A program made the position numbers and the translations under genes. The notes beneath the pieces are model-generated. The model saw nothing but the letters and a program-made list of their open reading frames with translations. It ran no database searches and was not told the origin of the DNA. Source: Amaurobius ferox (taxonomy: Eukaryota; Arthropoda; Arachnida; Araneae; Amaurobiidae). Taken from it: DNA of 64,000 bases. Where the stretch lies: contig OX578146.1 of NCBI GenBank assembly GCA_951213105.1, forward strand, positions 52,470,775 to 52,534,774, read 5' to 3'. Of this stretch, positions 33,513 to 45,452 are shown one piece after another. Each line of letters starts with the position of its first letter. Position 1 is the first letter of the stretch.

Positions 33513-35974
33513 CTAGCAGCATACTCGTTCTTCGTACGGAGTATATAATATAAAGAAACTTAAAATTCACAATCATGTGCAAATTCCTATAGTATACTAA
33601 ATGACATTTTTAATCAAAATATTCTGCTAAAATATTTAACGTAATGCTCCTAAAAGAAGTTAAGGAATGTCTGTTCTCGCTATTCAAAATTATCTTCACG
33701 GGCAGATCTGAAGAATAAAACATCCTGGCCTCTTTTGTAAGCAAGTTTACAAAAAATATGGAATTGAATCAATATATACAAAATAAGAGCGTTAAAATTG
33801 TATGGGACCCGTACTACTTATATACGCGAATATTAGAAGATATAACCTGTATTAGTAGATTCCATGTATAAATTGAAAATATCAATAAATCCGTAATCTT
33901 TAAATCAGAAAGTAGTAATTGATTCCAATATGTGCCGAAATGAAAATGCTAAAATTATATGGGAAGATATACCCGTAGTACTTATAATGTCGTAGATTAG
34001 AAGATATATCCTAATGTTAGTAAAAGATTACCCGTATTATAATATGAGTCTTAAATATCTTTCCCAAAATAAAACAGATTAATTAATAAATTAAAAATAT
34101 AAATAATCCCCGTAATCTTCATACCAGAAGGCCTTTCTTGATTCCAATATATGCCGATATATGTCAAAATATATGCCTATATACTGTACTATTTATATTC
34201 TCAGAGATTAGAAGATATAGCCGTGCATTTGTAGAAGATTACTCGTACAACGTACAATATATGAGTTTCAACCATTTTTGCCGCAATAAAACAATGGCAT
34301 AAGAAATTTAAAATATCAATAATCTCTGAATCAATAATCCCCGAAAACATCAATAATAATAATGTTTAAATCTGAAGATCGTAACTGATATTATCCAATC
34401 AAAAATATGATGGCAATGAAATTTATTTTATATACATATCTTCGTTATTAAAATCGGAAAATATTTAATAAAAATCTTCTTCCTCATAAACACACTGTAT
34501 TTAAATCCGTTGTTAAGCGACATGTTATGATTTGCTTCAAATAAATTGGTGGTCAAAATATCGTCTGAATAATGCGATCTCTAATGAAGGTTTGGCGGTA
34601 TTTAAAAAAATCGCCAAATTTATCGCCAAGTGGGACTGTAGTACTGACAGTCCCACTTGGCGATAAATTGACGAACCATCATCAAAATATTATCCCCTAA
34701 AAAAACACAATTTCATTTATTTAGCGCAATTTTATCAATTTCAAGATATTTTTATGGATTTACAAACATTTTTATCAATTTGGTGATATTTTAAAAATTC
34801 GCTAAATGTGTTACTAAGACGGTTGGACTGACAGATAAATGCTAACGAAACACCAGTTCAGTACTTTCTTCTAGCAAAACAAAATAAATTTCATGTATTT
34901 ACATCGTTTTTATCAATTTGGAGACATTCCAATCAATTTGGCAACGTTTAAGAAATTTGCCAAGTTAGCGATATCCAGCCAAATTCGTAGCTCTAAATAA
35001 AATATCGTTTTCCAGTTTGTATATAATAAATGAAAACACTAAAATATTATTAGAAGATATACCCGTTCCACTCTTTTTCTGTTTCAACAATCGGATAAAT
35101 GAATTTATTGGGTAGACAGAGTATATGAGTTTATTAGCTATACACAATATATAAGCTTGAAACCCCTTTGCCAAAATAAATGAAAGTGATGTACGCAGTT
35201 CACAATTAATATAATTAAAAGAAAAATCAAACCGCTTTTTTCTAAAATATATTTTTATATCCATCTATTTATTATTCAAGTCGAAAAAAAAAATAATAAT
35301 CATTAACAAACACATTTAATTTTATTGCGTCGCCCAGCAACATGATATAAGATAGAATCTTCTTCATAAAATGCGAAATTAAATAACCATTTTGATTTCT
35401 TTATACTTTTCATCGTTGAGTTAAAGCTTGTGAAAAATATAAGCCATGGAGGTAGATTTTTCCATTTAAATTCATGTTTCAAACAATTCATGCCTTCAGA
35501 TAGTGACTTATTAGCGCAAAAAATCTCCACCAAACTCAGAAATAAAGTTTTATTTCTCTTTGACGTTTTAAACAAACGATTTTCATCCTTTCCGTTTGGA
35601 TAAACCACGGAGTTAAAGAGTAGAACTCCTAGGAAAAAGTTCCGTTTTTCATTAATATCTCGACAACCCCTGGTCTTAGAAACCCGAAACTTGGACAACA
35701 TTTATGCGGGGCTATTTCAAGGCTACCCACAGAATTTGATTCAATTCTGTTCAGCCGTTCTCTCGTGATAATGAGACAAACGAAAGTTTCGTGTTTTACT
35801 AATATCTCGAGACCTACTAGTTGTAAAAATTCCAAACATAAAGTAAATTTTAAGTGGGGCTATTTCCAGACTACCCACAAAATTTCATCAAATTCGGTTC
35901 AGCCGGTCTCTCGTGATGATGGGACAAACAGACAGACAGACAGACAGACAGATTTTCAATTTTATATATATAGA
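33513..35974 (-). mobile_element. Helitron family C, long form
   Basis: On the minus strand it starts TCTATATATATAAAATTGAA and ends GTATGCTGCTAG|T, with the hairpin CCGTACGAAGAACG before the end. The long form carries an extra segment of about 1 kb with GGCGA/TCGCC-rich sequence related to the core of family A and a perfect 22-bp hairpin. No replication protein is encoded. Confidence 0.75.
34616..34668. repeat. Perfect 22-bp stem with 9-base loop
   Basis: ATCGCCAAGTGGGACTG is followed by TAGTACTGA and then CAGTCCCACTTGGCGAT. The pairing extends to 22 bp with the flanking AATTT. The corresponding site in the next copy (about 37090-37140) is mutated on one arm. Confidence 0.9.
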
Positions 35975-37931
35975 CTAGCAGCATACCCGTTCTTCGTACG
36001 GAGTATATAATATAAAGAAACTTGAAATTCATAATCATGCCCAAATTCTTATAGTATACTAAATGACATGTTTAATCAAAATATTCTGTTAAAATATTTA
36101 ATATAATGCTCCAAAAAAGAAGTTTAAGAATCTCTGTTCTCGCTATATAAAATTCTCTTCATGGACATATCTGAAGAATAAAACATCTTGGACCCCTTAT
36201 GTAAGCAAATATAAAAAAAATATGGAATTGAATCAATATATGCAAAATAAAAGCGTTAAAATTGTATGGGACCCGTACTAATTATATACGCGAATATTAG
36301 ACAATATAACCTGTATTAGTAGATTACATGTATAAATTGAAAATACCAATAAACCCGTAATCTTTAAATCTGAAGACAGTCATTTATTCCAATATATGTC
36401 AAAATTAAAGTGCTAAAATTATATGGGAAGATATACACGTACTACTTATAATGTCCGATTATTAGTAGAAGATTACCCGTTTTGCAATATGAGTCACAAA
36501 GGTTTTTTGGTAAAATACAACAGACGACGTAATAAATTGAATATATAATTAATCCCCTTAATCTTCATACCAGAATACTGTACTTGATTCCAATATATAT
36601 GCCAATATATGTCAAAATATATGCCAATATACCTGTACTACTTATATTCTCGTAGGTTAGAAGATATACCCGTGCATTCCTAGAAGAGTACTTGTACAAC
36701 GTACAATATGCGTGTGTCAGCAATTTTTGCCGCAATAAAACAATGGCGTAATAACTTAAAAATATCAATAATCCCTGAATCAATAATTCCGGAAAATATC
36801 AATAATAATAATGTTTAAACCTGAAGAGTATAATTGATATTATCCAGTCCAAAATGAAATGGCAATGAAATTTATTTTATATACATATCTTCATTATTCA
36901 AATCGGAAAGGATTTAATAAAAATCGTCTGCCGCATAAACACATTGAATTTAAATCCGTTGCTAAGCGACATGATATCATTTGCTTCAAATAAATTAGTA
37001 GAAAAAATATCGTCTAAATAGTTATATTTCTATGGAACATTTGGCGACAGTTTCGTCAAATTAGCGACATTTTAAAAAATCGCCAAATTTATCGCCAAGT
37101 GGGACTGTAGAACTGACAGTTCCACTTTGCGACAAATTGACGAAATATCATCACAATACTATCCCCTAACAAAAAACAATTAATATCATTTATGTAGCGC
37201 AATTTTATCAATTTCAAGATATTTTTATAGATTTGAAAACATTTTTATCAATTTGGTGACATTTTAAAAATTCGCTAAATGTATTACTAAGTAGGATGGT
37301 TGGTCTGACAGATAAATGCTAACCAAACATCATTTCAGTACTCTCTTCTAACAAAACAAAAAAAAAATGTCATTGATATGTAGAAGACCCAAGCCACACG
37401 ACCAACCCGAAGGTTTATGGCAGCTGTTTGTGTGTCGTTTATATCAATTTGGCGACATTTCCGTCAATTTGGCAAAGTTTAAGAAAAGTTGTCAAATTAG
37501 CGATATCCCTCCAAATTCGTAGCTTTGAATTTGCAGATCTGAATGAAACATTCTTATCCCGTTTCAATATACTAAATGAAAACACTACAATTGTATTAGA
37601 AGATATACCCGCTCTACTCTTTTTCTGTTTCAACAATCGGCTATATGAATTTATTGGCTAAACACAATATATGAGTTTAGTAGCTAAATACGATATAAGC
37701 TTGATAACTCTTTGCCAAAATAAATGAAATTGATGTACGCAGTCAGCAATTAATATAATTAAAAGAAAAATCAAACCGTCCATTCATAAGATATACTTTT
37801 ATATCCATTTATCCATTTATTTATTATTTAAATCGAAAAAAAATAATAAAAACATTAACAAACACATTTAATTTAATTGCGATGCCGAGCAACATGATAT
37901 ATCCTCCTAAAATGTTAAAATTTATTAACCA
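35975..37931 (-). mobile_element. Helitron family C copy, 5'-truncated
   Basis: Its CTAG end abuts the TC start of the C copy at 33513-35974 with no base between. The other end stops near CGAGCAACATGATAT, so the microsatellite and the first roughly 600 bases of the minus-strand element are missing. Confidence 0.75.
37381..37436 (-). repeat. SINE tail module inside the Helitron C copy
   Basis: On the minus strand CACACAAACAGCTGCC is followed by ACCTTCGGGTTGGTCGTGTG and GCTTGGGTCTTCTAC. It is the CCACAC/GTGTGG stem type. Neighbouring C copies lack it at this place. Confidence 0.65.
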
Positions 37932-39332
37932 CTAACAGCACACCCGTTATTCGTACGGAGTGTATAATTTAAAGAAACTTAAAGTTCGCAATCATGTGCA
38001 AATTCTGTTAAAATATTAAATTTATTGCTCCTAAAGAGAAGTTTAAGAATATATGTTCTCACTATGCAAAATTATCTTCACGATCAGATCTGAAGAATAA
38101 AACATCCTGCCCCCTTTTGTAAGCAAATTTACGGAAGAAAAAATAGGAATTGAATGAATATATGCAACCCCGTACTAATTATATTGTCGCAGATCAGAAA
38201 ATATGCCAATGTGTTAGTAGAAGATTACCCGTATTACAATATGCGTCTCAAAAATATTTGCCATAATAAAAGAGATGACGTAATAAATTGAAAACATCAA
38301 TAATATCCGTACTCTTTATACCAGAAGGTCGTAATTGATTCCAATATATGCCAATATATATCAAAACATATGTCAATATACCTGTACTACTTATATTCTC
38401 GTAGATTAAAAGATATACACGTGTATTTGTAAAAGATTCGTACAACATACAATATATGAGTTTAAACAATTTTTGTCATAATAAAATAATTGCATAATAA
38501 CTTGAAAATATCAATAATCCTTGAATCAATAATCCCCGAAAATATAAATAATAATAATTTTTAAACCTGAAGATATTATCCATTGATATTATCCAGTCAA
38601 AAATGCTATAAGAAAAATCAAATCGTTCTTTCCTAAAATATATTTTTATATCCATTTATTTATTATTTAAATCGAAAAAATAATTATTAAAATTAACAGA
38701 CAGATTTAATTTAATTGCGTTTCTGAGTAACATGATATAAGATAGAATCTTATAACATGTTAAATATTTCATGTCTTATAACATAAACTGCGAAATTAAA
38801 TAACGATTTTGATTTCTCTATACTTCTCATTGTTCCGTAAAAGCTTGTTTTAAATAAACCATGAACCATGGAGATAGATTTCCCCTTTAAATCATGTTTC
38901 AAACAATTCATGTTTTCAGAAAGTGACTAATTAACGCAAAAAATCTCCCATCAAACTCAGAGATTAAATTTTAATTCACTTTCAAACGATTTTCAAGCTT
39001 TTCGTTTGGATAAACCACGGAGTTAGGGAGTAGAACTCCTAAGAAAAAGTTCCGTTTTTCATTAATATCTCGACAACCCCAGGTCTTAGAAACTCGAAAC
39101 TTGGACAAAATTTATGGGGGGATATTTCAAGGCTATTCACCAAATTTCATTAAATTCGGTTCAGCCGTTTTTCCGTGATGATGAGACAAACGAAAATTTC
39201 GTTTTTTACTAATATCTCGAGAACCACTGGTCGTAGAAACTCAAAACACAGATATAATTTTAAGTGGGACTATTTTTGGGCTACCCACAAAATTTCATCA
39301 AATTCGGTTCAGCCGTTCTCCCGTGATGGTGT

Positions 39333-39390
<58 letters not shown>

Positions 39391-39412
39391 TTTTCATTTT
39401 TATTTATATAGA
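37932..39412 (-). mobile_element. Helitron family C, short form
   Basis: On the minus strand it starts A|TCTATATAAATAAAAATG with a long CTGT tract. The 3' terminus is mutated to TTAG. It lacks the 1-kb segment of the long form, like the copy at 6996-8378. Confidence 0.75.
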
Positions 39413-40212
39413 TTTGTTTCGTCGTTTCTGGCGGTGTATCAAAGTTTATGTATTTACTCTTATTGAAGTCCGACCTCATTTATAATTTTATTTCAACGTC
39501 TTGAATGGTGTTATATTAAAGCAAGAAAGATGCATAAAGCATTGATTATGAACAATTTCCCACTGCAATGCAGTTTCATTTAAACATCTCTAAAATGCGA
39601 TACATTCAGTGGTGATATTTTTAAAATTATCACAATACTACAATAATTTATTATATTTGAAAATTTAAAAACATGAAGGCAAAAGTACTGTCTAAATCCA
39701 TGCCTAAAACTTCATCGAAAAGGCAATGCTATAAAATCGTCTGTTTCTCTATGTAAAATCAATGAATATTGCACTCATGTCACCCATATTCCAGGCTCCA
39801 GAGCTAAATAATTTTGCGTTAAAAAATCAGCAATTCTTATAAATTCACCTTAGAGCTTGATGTGTTTGCATTCTGGATACGTTAAAATTAGGCTTCGTTG
39901 TAGAAATAATCAAAGTTTGATGATCATTTAAACTCAAAAATATTGTAATTGTGTTGGCGCAGAATATAGATGCACAGAAAATACGCAAAAATAAAGCGGT
40001 TTTAGGACGGATACAGAGCACAAAATATAAATTTAAAAGAGCTTAAAAATTAACGATTTTTACTCTGGGAAAAAAGTTGGATACCATATTTTATTTCGAA
40101 GTGGATCACGTGATCTCTTGGACCCGTGATCATGTGATCTCTTGAAAGTGGGTCACGTGATCCCTAATTTCAAAATTTGGTCCTATAGGGTTCAATGCAT
40201 TTCATTTTTTTC
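39413..40212. repeat. Right part of duplicated segment D1, then unassigned DNA
   Basis: From TTTGTTTCGTCGTTTCTG it continues the D segment. It includes the module TTTAAACATCTCTAAAATGC and AAACTTCATCGAAAAGG, which recurs at 40795-40985, 41490-41965 and inverted at 46735-47115. After about 39850 only a match to 42300-42550 remains. Confidence 0.6.
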
Positions 40213-40230
40213 AACCCGGGTTCAATCTTA

Positions 40231-40390
40231 GTCCTTCCGAGAGGTTGGTGGTAGGGGAAGGAGGGTACGGTCCCTGTGGATGCCTCCCCCACTGGGTTCC
40301 GGTCTAAATTGTGTGGCACTTCCCGACCGTCCAAAGAGTTACCTTACACCTTTCTGGTAGGTCGGACGGTCTGGGTTTCAACAACAACAA
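40231..40390 (+). mobile_element. SINE, 5'-truncated, with intact target duplication
   Basis: It covers the body and tail of the SINE (from TCCTTCCGAGAGGTTGG to the AACAACAAC run). CAACCCGGGTTCAATCT flanks both sides (left at about 40212-40228, right at about 40388-40404). This shows LINE-type retroposition with 5' truncation. Confidence 0.85.
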
Positions 40391-40794
40391 CCCGGGTTCA
40401 ATCTAAAACGAATTGGGTGAAATTATTAATTTACATTCCCATATGTCCCACAGACTGTCTCAGCAACATACTAAAATTTCATTTTGATAAAGTCATTTTT
40501 ACGGCAGTTATCGTGCGAACGGACAGACAGACAGAATGAATAAAGTCATAAACGCTTTTCAACTATGTTGTAAAGTAGTTAAAAACGCAAAATTAAAACT
40601 TCCATAGCCACAGCAAAACTATGGCAAACTATTATTTTCTGAGACTTTATTTGCAGAAAAATATCATGTTGCTTAGAAACGGAATTAAATCATATATGTT
40701 TATACGGCAGACGAATTCTATTTAATCTATACGATTTAAATACAAGAAAGATCAACCATTCATAAAGCATTGATTATGAAACACGCAATTTTAT

Positions 40795-41965
40795 TTAAAC
40801 ATCTCTAAAATGCGATAAAATCAGCGGTGATATTTTTTAAATAGTCACAGTACTACAATCATTTATTTTACTAAAAACATGGATGTAAAAGCACTATCTA
40901 ACTCCATGCTTAAAACTTAATTGAAAAAGGCAATGCTCTAAAATCGTCTGCTTCTCTATGCAAAATCAATAAAAATTTCATTCATAATTGATTGCAATAA
41001 CCCTGTAATATTTTACTTTGTGAATCCCTGTTCATGTGTGTTTATCGTGACTCAATTATCAATTTCAACCCCGCGCAAACCCTTCGTTTCGCATGGCGTC
41101 TCATTCTCGACTCTGTGAGTTAAAACCTTGTCTGAAGATCTGGATGTTTCTTTCACCTATTTCTCGTTTTAGTGACACTTTAAAATGTTCGGGTTGTGTA
41201 TTTCTGGATTGCAGTTATACATGAGTTATACTTTTATTTGGTAATTTAACGATTTTATTTTGTCTCGGATAATCCGGCCATTCATATGGAAATTTTTGTT
41301 TCGTAGTTTCTGACTGTGTATCAAAGTTTATGTATTTACTCTTATTGCTTTGCCACTGCTGAAGGACGTTATGAAGTCCGACCTCATTTATAATTTTATT
41401 TTAACGTCTTGAAAATGGTGTTATATTAAAGCAAGAAAGATGCATAAAGCATTGATTAGGAACACTTTCCAACTGCAATGCAGTTTTATTTAAACATCTC
41501 TAAAATGCGATACATTCAGCTGTAACATTTTTAAAATTATCACAATACTACTTTAACTTATTATATTTGAAAATTTAAAACTTCATCGAAGAAAATGAAC
41601 TTTATTCAAATGACGTCATTGAAATATATATCACCTGGTTTAAACATCTCTACAATGCGATACATTCAGCGGTAATATTTTTTTAAATTAACACAATGCT
41701 ACAATAATTTATTATATTTGAAAACCTAAAACATCATCGAAAAATATGAACTTTATTCAAATGACGTCATTGAAATATAAATCGCTTGGCTCTCTATGAA
41801 AAAGCAGTAAATGTTTCATTCATACACTTTTATTATATTCCTTTCATTCATCACAGTACTACAATAATTTATTTTGCTTAAAAACTTAAAACCATGGAGG
41901 TAAAAGTAATTTAATTCTATGCTTAAAACCTCATCGAAAAAGTCTGCTATAAAATCGTCTGATTC
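40795..41965. repeat. Duplicated segment D2 (empty site for the Helitron cluster)
   Basis: It contains the uninterrupted sequence TTCATATGGAAATTTTTGTT near 41281-41300, which in D1 is split by about 5.9 kb of Helitron C. Several copies of the TTTAAACATCTC module follow. Confidence 0.7.
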
Positions 41966-41968
41966 TAT

Positions 41969-42255
41969 GTTGTTGTTGTTGAGACCCAGACCGTCCGACG
42001 TACTAGAAAGGTGTAAGGTAGCTGTTTGGACGGCGGGGAAGTGCCACCCAATTTAGACCGGAACCCAGTGAGGGAGGCATCCACAAGGACCGTACACTCC
42101 TTCCCCTACCACTAACCTACCGGAAGAACTTACGGACCCACATGTTTAACGTGATCATACTCCGCGTGAATAGGGCAGCAGTTTTGGCAGTGGCAGGAAT
42201 CGAACACGGGCCTACCGAGTGTAATTCCTCCCGTTAACCACTGGGCTACCGCGCC
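41969..42255 (-). mobile_element. tRNA-derived SINE, near full length
   Basis: On the minus strand it starts GGGCGCGGTAGCCCAGTGGT (A box TAGCCCAGTGG). The B box is GTTCGATTCC, about 45 bases later. Body and tail follow as in 2304-2562, ending TCTGGGTCTCAACAACAACA. CGTCTG(A/T)TTCT(A/C)TG lies at both edges as a diverged target duplication inside a D module. Confidence 0.88.
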
Positions 42256-42560
42256 CGTCTGTTTCTCTGTGTAAAATTAATGAAAGTTTCATTCATATCA
42301 GCTATATTGCAGACTCCAGAGCTAAATAATTTTGCGTTAAATAAATTCAGAAATTCATATACAACTCACCTTACAGCTTGATGTGTTTACGTTCTCCATA
42401 AGTATAATTTAGGCTTCGTTGTAGAAATAATCAAAGTTTGATGATCATTTAAACTCAGATATATTCTAATTGCGTTGTTTCAAAATATAGATGCACAGAA
42501 ATTAAGCAAAAATAAAGCGGTTTTCGGACGGGTACAACACTAAATATAAATTTAAAAAAA

Positions 42561-43455
42561 TCTGATGTGGGCAGCACATGACTTTCCTTATATAATGCAA
42601 TAAATTTACTACTTTTACAGTAAAAAATGTAGATTATTTTTACAGTAGATATATATATATACTTTCTAAAATATTGAATTTTCGTCAATGAGTCGTCATT
42701 TTCATTGATTTAGCGTAATTTTTATCCATTTGGCGAGTTTTCCGTTAATTTATCAACATTTAAAAAAGTTCTACAAAATTCGTCGCCAAAATCTCGCCAA
42801 ACGTTATGGACGGAGAAATAAGTTATTCTTACAGCGGATAAATGACTGTTGGCGTTCAAATACAAAACTATTACTCAAAGTATCTTTTCTCATGAATGGA
42901 ACGAGCTAGATCCACGAGAATGATGTCACCCAATTTATCGCATGGTATTATATACGAAAAGTGAACATGTTTCTCAATAGGAAATATATATATATTTTTT
43001 TTATATGACTTTTTGATAATTTTTTTGAAAAATGTGCAATATCTCGAGAACGGTTCATGTTAGCGTTCTAAAATTTATGTCAATCGTTTTCGAATGAAAA
43101 ATTACATAAGAAATGTCTTCATACGTAACTTTATTAGAGGTTTTGATTTTTTTACGATTTCTTCAAAATTTCACTCAAAAATTTAGGGAGTGCTAAACAT
43201 TCGATTGCTTATAAAAGCAATAGGCTTCCAGTGTTTATTGATTATAATTTTTGTACCAAATTTCGTTTGAATCGGTCCATTCTTTTGTCAGTTATAGTCT
43301 CCACAGACTCACTGACACACACACTGACATCACCTTAAGAATGGTCGATTCGTGATCAAGGATGCTTGAAAGGTGCTCTCCCGTCGAAAACTCGAATTCG
43401 AATTTCCAACCCAATCACAATACTTTCCATATACTTTATTGTATATAAGGAAAGT
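42561..43455 (+). mobile_element. Family A element
   Basis: The 5' end is complete, the ACAC tract is very short, and it ends with TACTTTCCATATACTTTATT / TATAAGGAAAGTA. Its 3' flank is repeated behind the copy at 43885-44803. Confidence 0.85.
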
Positions 43456-43575
43456 AATACATTGCTTGATCAATAGTAAGACACCCTTGAATGCAACAAT
43501 TTCAAAAGTTTAACTACCAGAATCTATTTTAAACTCAGGAACAATAGTACATATTTACATAATACAATAATATGA
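43456..43575. repeat. Flank duplicated at 44804-44925
   Basis: ATACATTGCTTGATCAATAG through AACAATAGTACATATTTAC is present after both A elements with few differences. Confidence 0.85.
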
Positions 43576-43629
43576 ATGTCCCAAGGCTCAAGTGCTCCGT
43601 TATGGCTTGTAATCATTAGCGCTACTCTA

Positions 43630-43793
43630 TCATTGATCTGGTAGATGATTATGAGTTATAACATCACCAGCATTAGAGCAGGGACCGGGGACCACTTCAG
43701 AATCGCCTTTGGCTGTGATCAAAGTGACTTCCACAGCTTTGGTTACAGTCATCAGGCTTGAGGGCAGAAATCGGGCTCGTTGGAAATAGTCCA
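43630..43793 (-). CDS. Possible coding exon, family unknown
   Basis: On the minus strand a pyrimidine-rich stretch ending TTTTTGAGTTAG precedes about 54 open codons. They include FQRARFLPSSLMTVTKAVEV, TLITAKGDSEVVPGPCSNAG and DVITHNHLPDQ, then a stop at 43630-43632. G+C is well above the surroundings and the third codon positions look coding-like. I do not recognise the protein. It may belong with the open segment at 46555-46725 on the same strand, or it may be a decayed fragment. Confidence 0.3.
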
Positions 43794-43818
43794 CTAACTC
43801 AAAAATTGAACAAAAGAA

Positions 43819-43884
43819 TCTGATGTGGGTAGCACATGATTTTCCTTATATGCAATGAATTTACTACTTTTACAGTAAAAAAAA
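43819..43884 (+). mobile_element. Family A 5'-terminal fragment (66 bp)
   Basis: It holds only the first 66 bases or so of family A, up to the A run after CTTTTACAGT, where a complete A element begins. Confidence 0.8.
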
Positions 43885-44645
43885 TCTGATGTGGGCAACA
43901 CATGACTTTACTAATATAATACAATGAATTTACTACTTTTACAGTAAAAAAAAATAGGTTTTTCTTACTTATATTCTTTCCAAGATATTGAATTTTCGAT
44001 AATTAGTCGTCATTTTCATTGATTTAGCGTCATTTTAATCCATTGGGCGAGATTTTCGTTAATTTGACAAAATTTCAAAAAGTCGCCAAGTTGGCGACAT
44101 TCCGCCAAATTCGTCGCCAATATCTCGCCAAGCTTTACTGGCGGAGAAATAAGTTATTCTTATAGCAGATAAATGACTATTGGCGTTCAAATACAAAAGT
44201 ATTAGTCGAAGTATCTTTTCTCATGAATGGAACGAACTAGATCCACGAGAATGATGTCACCCAATTTATCGCATGGTATTACATATGAAAAGTGAACATG
44301 TTTCTCAATAGGAAATATATATTTTTTATTTTATATGACTTTTTGATAATTTTTTTGAAAAATGTGCAATATCTTGAGAACGGTTCATGTTAGCGTTCTA
44401 ATATTTATGTTAATCGTTTTCTAATGACAAATTACTATAAGAAATGTCTATTTGCGTAACTTTATTCGCGGTTTTGATTTTTTGACGATTTTTTCAAATT
44501 TTCACTCGAAAATTTAGGGGGGTTCTGAACATTCGATTACGTCTAAAAACAATAGGCTTCCAGTGTTTACGGATTGTGATTTTGTACCAAATTTCGTTCG
44601 AATCTATCCATTCGTTCGTCAGTTATCGTCTCCACAGACTCACTT

Positions 44646-44676
<31 letters not shown>

Positions 44677-44803
44677 TCACCTTAAGAATGGTCGATTCGT
44701 GATCAGGAATGCTTGAAAGGTGGTCTCCCGTCGAAAACTCGAATTCGAATTTTCGACCCAATCACAATACTTTCCATATACTTTATTGTATATAAGGAAA
44801 GTA
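43885..44803 (+). mobile_element. Family A element
   Basis: It is full length with a CA tract and the same hairpin variant (TATACTTTATTGTATATAAG) as the copy at 42561-43455, to which it is most similar. Confidence 0.85.
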
Positions 44804-44925
44804 ATACATTGCTTGATCAATAGTAAGACATCCTTGAATGCAACAATTTCAAAAGTTTAACTACCAGAATTTATTTTAAACTCAGCAACAATAGTACATA
44901 TTTACGTAATACAATAGTATTTACG
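44804..44925. repeat. Second copy of the 43456-43575 flank
   Basis: It is the same sequence behind the second A element, showing that element and flank were copied together. Confidence 0.85.
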
Positions 44926-45027
44926 TGTACGTGTAGTAAGTACGTGTTTGTTGGCGATCATGTTTGTTCCTCAGTAGCATAGGTTTATACAGTCGTGTAA
45001 GCGTGATAGACCAAATAAATAATAATT

Positions 45028-45294
45028 ATGATTAAGTGTGCAATTCTTGGGTGCGGTAAACGCACAGGCCGAGATTTTGGCACATCATTTTATCGATTTC
45101 CAAGAATTGTGAGCAGTAAAGATAGAAAAATTGAAAAAATGACCATAAAACGAAGGCGTGAATGGTTGTTTCGGGGACATCGATTGGACTTAAGAGATAG
45201 GAAGATAATAAGAGTCACGTCTGCAGTTTACACTTTATCAAAGGTGACTAAAGCATTATATAAGCATTTTAAATTTATTTATCTTGTAAAATAA
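45028..45294 (+). CDS. THAP-type zinc finger fragment, degenerate
   Basis: An ATG opens 88 codons beginning MIKCAILGCGKRTGRDFGTS. THAP features follow: the first Cys pair, FYRFPRI at 27-33, and RRREWLFRGHRLDL at 48-61, the position of the usual W-L-x-x-I-x-R-x-D-L. The expected VCSxHF that supplies the last Cys and His reads VTSAVY here, so the C2CH zinc site is broken. The frame stays open for another 20 residues without similarity. THAP domains occur in P-element transposases and in host regulators. The TE-rich setting makes a transposon remnant likely, but a first exon with divergent 3' part cannot be excluded. Confidence 0.6.
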   Translation: MIKCAILGCGKRTGRDFGTSFYRFPRIVSSKDRKIEKMTIKRRREWLFRGHRLDLRDRKIIRVTSAVYTLSKVTKALYKHFKFIYLVK

Positions 45295-45452
45295 TCCTTT
45301 AAATTTTCACGGAAAAATAATACGGTAATAATATCGATGTATACTTTTAGCGAAGTGCTATTAGTATTTTACCAAATATGTAAAATATAGCAGTTCTGTA
45401 TTTGTTAGAGAGTATCTACGTATTTACCAAAAAAAATATATGAATTCATTTT

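Noticed and set aside
39175..39411. Open frame similar to ones at 35765-36010 and, inverted, 6972-7265 (QTK.S.FTN, KISSNS, TNRQTDRQT)
   Set aside because: It lies in the duplicated module and microsatellite of Helitron C, begins at unrelated positions and ends in the CAGA tract. Similarity comes from shared DNA, not from a conserved protein.
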